From the NCBI GenBank assembly GCA_902728285.1, contig CACVBU010001236.1, forward strand, positions 1,419,629-1,483,628: 64,000 nucleotides of DNA. The letters run 5' to 3'. How positions within the stretch are numbered: position 1 is the stretch's first letter; the number at the start of each line of letters is the position of its first letter. Below, piece by piece: positions 57,220 through 64,000 of the stretch. Made by a program: the position numbers and the translations under genes. Source of the stretch: Clytia hemisphaerica. Lineage: Eukaryota; Cnidaria; Hydrozoa; Leptothecata; Clytiidae. Below the pieces are notes generated by a model, which worked only from the letters and a program-made list of their open reading frames with translations, was not told the DNA's origin and ran no database searches.

Positions 57220-59791
57220 TATCTTTCAAACGATGAGTGATCTTTACTTAAACATAAATGGGTCCTGAGAAATTGCTTGAAAAGTTAAGTGTCTATATAT
57301 TTTTGAGACAGACTTTAATGACATTCGATGGCATTTAATTTGGGAATTTAATATATTTTAGGCAAAATATTGCTATTAAATAATAAAAATGACTGTTTTT
57401 AAGCTCAAAAATGCACAAATTTTGATAAATACATGAAATATTTTAAATTGGCTGAATAGGGTGGGAAGTTTGAATTTCAGGACAATTTTAAGTTTAATTT
57501 TCTTTCTGCATAAAAATGTCTTCCCTTAAGCTAAAACTTTTTTAGCGCTGTTGCTTGCCCTGGATCCATACCGTGATATGTTTCTTGTCATACTTTTCCA
57601 GAATTTTTAATGACTGAACTGAACCTGCATTGCAGGGAAAAATCTCTCTGCAGGCGAGTTACCCGCACCAAGCGTTAAACAAGAAGCAAAAATATCATAA
57701 GCTAGACCGTGAACAAAATTTAACGCTTGGATTCCCAGTTTATTCCACACCACCGCCGCGAAAGCCTATTGTAATACTTGCACTATGCGAAATTAATAAC
57801 AAACGTTCGACACACATGCCAAAACAGACGGTGGCTATTGACTATGAAATATAACCGGACATCAACCATTACAGAATATTATATTAACCAGAACAAATAG
57901 CAAATTCACAAGAATTCTTGTCCAATATCGTGCGTGGAGCTATGCTGCCTCCTCGCTCGCCCTGAGGCTCGCTGCGGGGACAATAAAGTATATTCTTATA
58001 AAAAAACCGTGTATTCTTTCGGCTTATGGTCATTTCCCTATGACTTATCTGAAGTTTCCGGAAGCTCTCAATTTTTGTAGGTTGTAATCCTAAAGATATT
58101 TTAACGGTACAGTTTCATAAATAAGTCAAGATCTATAATTACATTATATCGATCTTGTGAATAAATTGGCTCGTTACCTAGACTAGAAAACTAGTCTGTT
58201 AATTAATCATGTCAGAGGGTGGAAACATAAAGGCGGTGGGTGTTTGCTAGAATAGGAGATGCATAGGAGAACGAGCAAAAGTTGGTGAGAGGCTGCTGAT
58301 CAACAACTTTCAGCCTTTGCCGCTGACGAAATTTCTTCCTACGCTTACCTAACTCTAACCTATCTCTATCCTAACACGCGATTTTTTGAAATATTTTAAA
58401 GTTACAGATGGAACGGTGTCGAGGAAAAAGCCGTGGTCGTCTGGTACAGGCAAACCTAACTCCTACGCTCACATTTCCCGCGTGATACCGTTTCAGCCCG
58501 ACTGGCGTGCCAGTCTATACATTACCCCATGACAAAGCTACTAAACAAGAAGTTGATTCAATTAAGTTTGAATTGATTAGATTTAATTAGGTTTTTATTT
58601 ATTTTTTATTTTGTTAGGGGTAATTGCTCTCCATCTTGCACCTTCGTTGTCGCTCTTTTTTTATACTATTACCCTCCTTTGCATCATGCTAGGACTTTCG
58701 ATTTTATAGGAATTACTCTCTTTTATACTTAATTTTTGTCTATTTTAACGACTTTCTTTTAGAATTTTATGGCTCTAATAATGATGTACGTATTCACAAT
58801 TTTATGGATTCTGTAGGTAGACTTGTTTGTATGAGTTTCCATTTTCTATATTGATGATATACTTTCTTACTGATGATGGCGCTTGGATGAGGCCGAAACG
58901 TTTATGAATAAATTTTAAGTTAACACAAATCAAGAATGAAGCTTCTGTGTTTGAATTTTCTTTTAAAAACCTTCGGTGGGATCAACCTATATGAAGGAGT
59001 TAATAAGGGGGTTGTATTTTTACGGTGTGACGGGGTTGGCCTTTTTTTAGTACGGTATTACGGGATTTGACGAAAAAAGTGACGGGAAAACGGTATTTTA
59101 AAATCAGACGAATGTCATGTAACAAGCACATAAAATTTTTGATTTTGCAGCCTGTGTATCAGTTAGTTAGACTAGGTCATGAAGCGGTGGTGATCGTTTT
59201 TATTGCCGGCACCGATAAGGAGGGTGAACATTTCTCCTTACTAGAGAAATACGCCATGTATTTCTTCGGTGCCCCTTTTCCCTTTTTTCACCGTAGCAGG
59301 AATAGAATTTTTTGGCAAAAAAGGGAAAACTTCACTCATAAGTCTTTTTTAAATGGAATAATCAAGGTCAAAGTCTCTTTAGACCCTTCTATTGAATTAG
59401 GCTGGTCAACAGTCATAGCGCTCCTTGATCAATGGGCGTGTCCTGTGTTCGAAGGGCGGATCCTCGGATCAAAGGGTGGGTTGGTTCTATGAGAAGAAAC
59501 TTAAGTACTGTTCACATGCAAGGTGCCCCTATTGGCTTTCTTATGAGAAAAGTTGTTGCTTACGAGGATTTGAGGCTTTAAAAACTCAAAAATGGATTTC
59601 AATAAGGCAAAGAATGTAGCCTGGAAGCCACTTGATCCCTCCAAAATCGATAAATTTATGAAAAAAGCGGGTGATTCAACAATTGAACAGTTAGCATATG
59701 TGTGTAAACGAATACGATATTTTTTATATAACCATATATTATATAAATAGGTTCTCTTCCTTTTTAATATTGATCAAAAAGTTCATGAATA
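57220..59791. other. Intergenic, mostly unassigned
   Basis: Contains a MITE end at 57985-58014 (TATTCTTATAAAAAAACCGTG) and a GAGGCCGAAACGTTTATGAA motif at 58884-58915, followed by a retroelement-like AATAAATTTTAAG. An ORF at 59067-59492 has no recognised motif. No gene identified. Confidence 0.4.
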
Positions 59792-60139
59792 TACACGCTT
59801 TTTTTATAAGAACGGTGTAAATCAATTTCATCATGGATATTCTTAACTTTTTGGGAAAATCATCCTAAAATAGTCTTACAGCATTCTTAGGTTAGGATAC
59901 TTATTCAGACTACATTTAACATTTAGTACATACGTCTCAAGCATAAAATTCATTTCCGTGAAATGAGTGAGCCTAACTTGGGGATAATTGACAATTTAAA
60001 ATTAAAAATGCTCTAAAAATGGCATTCTTTGCTTGAGCAAAATTCCATGATGGTGATATTTTTAGCATCATTCTTAATTTTTGGCCATTTTCATCATGGA
60101 CATTCTTATAAAGTGTATTCTTATAAAAAATAGCGTGTA
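59792..60139. mobile_element. TACACGC-family MITE, copy C
   Basis: TACACGC(T)nATAAGAACGG and TTCTTATAAAAAATAGCGTGTA, 348 bp. The interior has about 80 bp not found in copies A and B. Confidence 0.85.
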
Positions 60140-60330
60140 AATCAGGTTTTTTAGTTGATGAAAATTTTGTCAATATTGAAAATAAGTTCTTCCTGTTTAG
60201 CTCATATACAGCGGCGGCGCCCTTTGAAAAGCTGATAAAAATATTCTGACCTATCGAAAACCGACTCGATATAATGTATCAAGCGTTATCATCTTCAATT
60301 ACTTTCATTGAGCTTTTCCAAAAATAGTCC

Positions 60331-60596
60331 GTGCCCCCCCCCCCCCCCCCTGTTGAGGATATCCAGGGGGTTAACGATTTTTGTTCAAAAGTGGATATAA
60401 GTGAGCGGATATCCCCAGGGGGTAAAGTGTCTTTTCAAGTAAAAAATACGATATCCAGGGGCATCTTTATAAGAGAGTATATTCAGGGGGTTGAGCATAT
60501 TTTTAAGAGTGGATATCCATGGGGTCTTTACTAATAAAGTAAGATATCCAGGGGGTTCAATACTTCGAAAAATCAATATCCTCAACAGTAGGGGTA
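60331..60596. mobile_element. G-tract inverted-repeat element
   Basis: A C18 run is followed by TGTTGAGGATATCCAGGGGG; the right end is AATATCCTCAACAGTAGGGG. Between lie about five degenerate GATATCCAGGGGGTT motifs. It ends about 110 bp before the start codon of receptor 2. Confidence 0.75.
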
Positions 60597-60707
60597 AAAA
60601 GCCCATTTCAAGATTTCTAGAACTTTAGGGAAATAAAGTTATGAAGACTTTTGTATTGGCAATTACTTTCGTTTTAAGATTTTTAGAACTTTAAAGGAAA
60701 GAAAATT

Positions 60708-61477
60708 ATGAAGATTTTTCTAATGAAAGGTCCACTTTATTTGGTTGCCGCCGCCATTTGTTCATTTTTACAATTCAATGAAGGTATTTTATATGTTTTT
60801 TTTGTTTTTTTTGAAATATTTTGATTAAAAACACCCCTGTGTCAGTGACCTTTAGGGAAATTAATTATCCAGTTTAGAAAAGGAAGGTGTCAATGGGTTG
60901 TTTAAAATGTCTCACTTTTGGGTGAGGGTATTAATTCTTTTGCTTATCCAATCAGTTTTGCGTTATCTATATCACCACAACAAATTACGGTGTTTTGTTT
61001 AATGAAGTTTTAGAGTCACTTTTTTTAACCCTTGCTTTGGTAATTTTCAAAGATGTTTATACTAAAGCCTCCCTGTGTGGTTTCTATAATTTCTGATATT
61101 TCTCTGACCTTTTAGCACTTACAATCGAGACATCATCACCAGAAAAATACGAATCTGGAAAACCAGCCACTCTGCAATGGAATGTCACATACATAGGAGA
61201 TAAAAATCTCCACTCAATGAGACTAGATGTTTACCTTCAAGACAATGGTACGCGAATACTTGTGGGTACCCACGCTGGTGTGGAAAAACCCTTTAGGGAT
61301 GATTTTGATACTGAAATCAGTCCAGCATCAAATTCAATATCAGTTAACGTGACCATTAAAGAACTCAAGTCTGGTGATTTTTACAACTTCACTTTGGATG
61401 CAGTCGAACAAAGAAAACACCGCCATTTGAAATCATCGACCGACAGGAAAAGGCGATTGTCGTATCTGACGTCAAAA
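60708..61477 (+). CDS. Second Ig-like receptor gene, 5' exons (partial)
   Basis: Exon 1, 60708-60783, encodes a signal peptide (MKIFLMKGPLYLVAAAICSF) and ends in phase 1, as does exon 1 of the minus-strand receptor. Exon 2 begins at 61116 after TGACCTTTTAG. Its product opens ALTIETSSPEKYESGKPATL then QWNVTY, closely matching the other receptor's SPEVYQVGKSAILVWNITY, and ends with a SGDFYNFTLDAV F-strand in which the usual Cys is Phe. It is therefore an Ig-like domain without the standard disulfide. Sequons NVT, NGT and NFT are present. The best donor (GTAAGA at 61478) gives phase 0, not the phase 1 of its paralogue; otherwise the frame stops at 61519. A DNA element begins at 61512, so the original exon end may be lost. 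No later exons were recognised, which suggests a truncated gene or pseudogene. Confidence 0.7.
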
Positions 61478-61511
61478 GTAAGAATATCTGATACACAACA
61501 ATTTGACTGCA

Positions 61512-62057
61512 AGCACTGACCTTTATATACCCTGGACCAAGTTTCTCAATCCCGGCAAAGCAAAATCTTTGATCGGAGTTTTTTGAAAAGTGGTACCCTA
61601 ATGGTAGCGAGCACCTCACTAAAAACCGGATTTTTCATCTCGTTTCTTAGTGAGTTCCACTTTGACGTTTTCGAAAAAAGAAAGCCTTTCAAGTGCTTTG
61701 ACGCAAATCGATGTTTTCTACGCAGGAGCTTCAAAAGTAAAAGTGACGTCAAAAAATCGAATCTAGAGCCCGAAAACCTGCTCAAACATTCGAAAAAGTC
61801 GCAAAGTGGAATAACGTTAATTGCGTAAAAAAACGCGGGTGCGTCTAGTATAGGCTACCCTAATGGTGGCACTACTCATTAGCGGTGTGTAAATGCATCG
61901 AGGGCGCTACTCTACTTTCTCTCGAAAACTTTTGATGATGTAGCGCAGTTAGACGTTAATTTTAACATTGCATGGCTTCTTTACGTGTATCAATTCAAAA
62001 AAAAACTTCGAGAAAGATGGCGGATATAGCTTGGCCAGGGTATAAAAGGTCAGTGCT
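61512..62057. mobile_element. 546-bp inverted-repeat element
   Basis: Left AGCACTGACCTTTATATACC(CTGGACCAAG) and right CTTGGCCAGGGTATAAAAGG(TCAGTGCT). The end regions match the reverse complement of 32040-32200, which lacks the middle. Inserted about 35 bp after the presumed donor of receptor 2 exon 2. Confidence 0.75.
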
Positions 62058-62559
62058 ACAATTTATATTTTGACGTTGCTGTTTTAAGTCAATTATCTTA
62101 ATAATATTTTTCTCAATCATCGCCCGGATCTTTCTCGTAGTATTGGAGGCGGAATCGACTAAGTCATAACAGTTCATTTATTTGCTTGATCTTGATCTGA
62201 ACTTACCTCTAGTACTATCGAATATTGTATATTAAAAGAAGGAAAGAAAGCAAGAAAACTTTACCTCCGTAATATTGAATATGGTATAATCCTCTACACA
62301 AAAACCAATTTCCCAAATTGCTTCATGAACGACTTCTCAACGGTTAGAAGTTTTTTGAAAACTACGTCAAAAGAGTGAAAAATAGTTTTTCTTAAAATTC
62401 TCACTCAAATTAAAAAGAAGTGAGCTGATTTTTGCTAAAGAAGATGAAGGAAGCTGCGCTCGTCGTAATGGTGTATCTCTTCTACATCAAATGGGAGAAG
62501 CCACGAGAAATCGAAATTTAAAGTTCAAACAAGACTTTTTGACTCGACGTCAAAACACA

Positions 62560-64000
62560 ACAAACAAACGGGGTTTTTTGCACCGATCCATCTGTACGCA
62601 ATCATTCGGCACATTTCGAACCTCATCTCTGGTGACATCGAAACTAATCCGGGCCGCTCGCTTGTCCTGTTTTGTGCCAAAACTGTCAGAAATTCGTCCA
62701 CTTGGAATGCAAGGTTTGTCTCAACCGACTCACGTAAAAATGTATTATAAAACTGTAAAAAACTTCTCAGACAAACACAATTTATGGACATGTCACGACT
62801 GTCTGCTTACTGAATTACCGTTCCACAATGCGATATAGACTTTCTACTATCAGACCCCTCGCCGTAATATATCCGCGCAACAGATACTCAAATCCAGTTG
62901 GATCTTCTAAATGCCAACCGAAACAACTAAGCTGCGCACTTAACTTCTCTATAAAAAATAAGATGCCCAACTGAGCCATGCTCCTAAAACACAAGTTCGA
63001 ATCCTAAAAATCTCTGAGACAGGCTCGTTACCATCCTGCACTCATCCGACAACTCAACTTCTCCGGTTATCATTTTTCAGATAATAACAGAAATGGTAAA
63101 CTGGTGTGGCGTGGAGCCTACTTCAAAGACGGCATTAAACATTCCCAAGAGCCATCGCCGAAAGAACAACATCGAACAAAGGTTTTGAGTGAAGGGAAAA
63201 AAAGTCCTTTCTTATAGGTTTTCTAAACCAAGTTCGCAGACTGAAAACGCGCTGCTTCAAAAATTCGAAAATTAATTCGTCGTTCACACCACCTGGTCTC
63301 TCCAATGTGATTACTGGTGATACAAATATCGATCTCCTGAAAGAGAACTACAACGTTGCTGACGAATATAAAGATACCCTAGATCGTCTCGGTTTACGTC
63401 AACAAGTGAAGAAGCCAACCCGGAAGGGAAAACCCTGCATTGATCATATCGTTACCTCATTCTCAAAAGTCATCCACGATGATGTTATCCCATGCGACGA
63501 AATGAGCGATCATGATGCTGCCTTCGTCATATGTAATCTACGCAAGCACGTTGAACCCAGATAATTATTCGAAATGACAAACTCAATTTAGCAGCATTTA
63601 AACATATCAGACAAATACCGTTCATCTTGTTTACGCTTTTGATACCCTGAAGAAAAAACTGACTATTTAACAAACTTTTTACCGATTGTCTGACCGACAC
63701 GCACCCTCATCAGGCGAAATTAACGCGCCCACCACTCCGTGGTTAAAAGATTCAACATCAGCGAGAGCAAAAGGAAAGAGGACTATTTACGAACCAAATG
63801 TATTCCCCGCCATCGAGCAAAAAGATTGGGATCGTTTCGTAAATCCGAAACGATTAAAAACTCTTATTCGAGTACAAAATCCAGTTTTTTCCCGACGCGC
63901 ACTATCCGCCAAAAGACCGAAGAGATGGTCACCATCCATCGCTCCTGAAACCATCACCACAAAAGATATCCGCTGACCCCCCACCAATGTCCACTTCAAC
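62560..64000 (+). mobile_element. Decayed LINE with 2A-like motif, PHD-like finger and AP endonuclease
   Basis: At about 62612-62660 a frame reads RHISNLISGDIETNPGR, the 2A-like (StopGo) signature of some CR1/L2-type LINEs with its last Pro replaced by Arg. In another frame a Cys/His cluster follows (CQNCQKFVHLECKVC), and CHDC near 62800 completes a PHD-like finger. At 63307-63564 an AP-endonuclease remnant reads TGDTNIDLLKENY, KKPTRKGKPCIDHIVTSF and MSDHDAAF. After this a RHAPSSGE...PWLK segment precedes where the RT would start, beyond the right edge. Frames change several times, so the copy is inactive. In family members these parts give ribosome skipping, binding and target nicking. Confidence 0.8.

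Noticed and set aside
59067-59492. 141-residue ORF
   Set aside because: No recognisable domain, no splice or promoter context, skewed composition.

Overview
The window is nuclear DNA of an AT-rich metazoan. Genes are split by GT-AG introns, intergenic DNA is crowded with short inverted-repeat transposons, and there is a tRNA-derived SINE, LINE relics and a BEL/Pao retrotransposon. The mix of cysteine-rich ShK-like and CAP domain exons with Ig-like receptors that lack the usual Ig cysteines but carry an ITAM-like tail suggests a cnidarian, perhaps a colonial hydrozoan. That assignment is inference.

Layout. 1-1.1 kb: a RecQ-type helicase gene (minus), running off the left edge. 2-6.25 kb: the 3' exons of a REXO1-type exonuclease (plus), with a SINE and MITEs in its introns. 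8-14.8 kb: a tandemly duplicated block with a 585-residue poly-ubiquitin-like protein, a short paralogue and a third gene-less copy. 14.9-18.4 kb: a four-exon unknown protein with a 430-bp tetranucleotide microsatellite in intron 2. 19.4-20.4 kb: ZSWIM7 (SWS1). 21.7-29.0 kb: a nine-exon two-calponin-homology-domain protein. 30.8-32.8 kb: CAP and broken ShK-like exons (minus). 33.9-35 kb: a 1.1-kb non-autonomous DNA transposon. 36.2-39.5 kb: a decayed, truncated BEL/Pao element. 41.1-53.0 kb: a six-exon Ig-like receptor (minus). 60.7-61.5 kb: the 5' end of a related receptor (plus). 62.5-64 kb: a decayed LINE with a 2A-like motif and AP endonuclease remnants.

The standout region is 41-62 kb: two related, divergently oriented Ig-like receptor genes. 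The complete one has signal peptide, three phase-1 extracellular exons, one membrane span, and a tail with YxxL-x8-YxxL spacing. The 3' end of its first Ig exon, with its splice donor, is amplified into six exact 138-bp units, and its third extracellular exon is flanked within about 25 bp on each side by members of one MITE family. Architecture resembles the Alr allorecognition receptors of Hydractinia; this is a resemblance, not a proven homology.

The genes are independent eukaryotic transcription units, not operons. Gene models were built by hand from ORFs, GT-AG signals and phase consistency. No searches were possible, so family names rest on recognised motifs.
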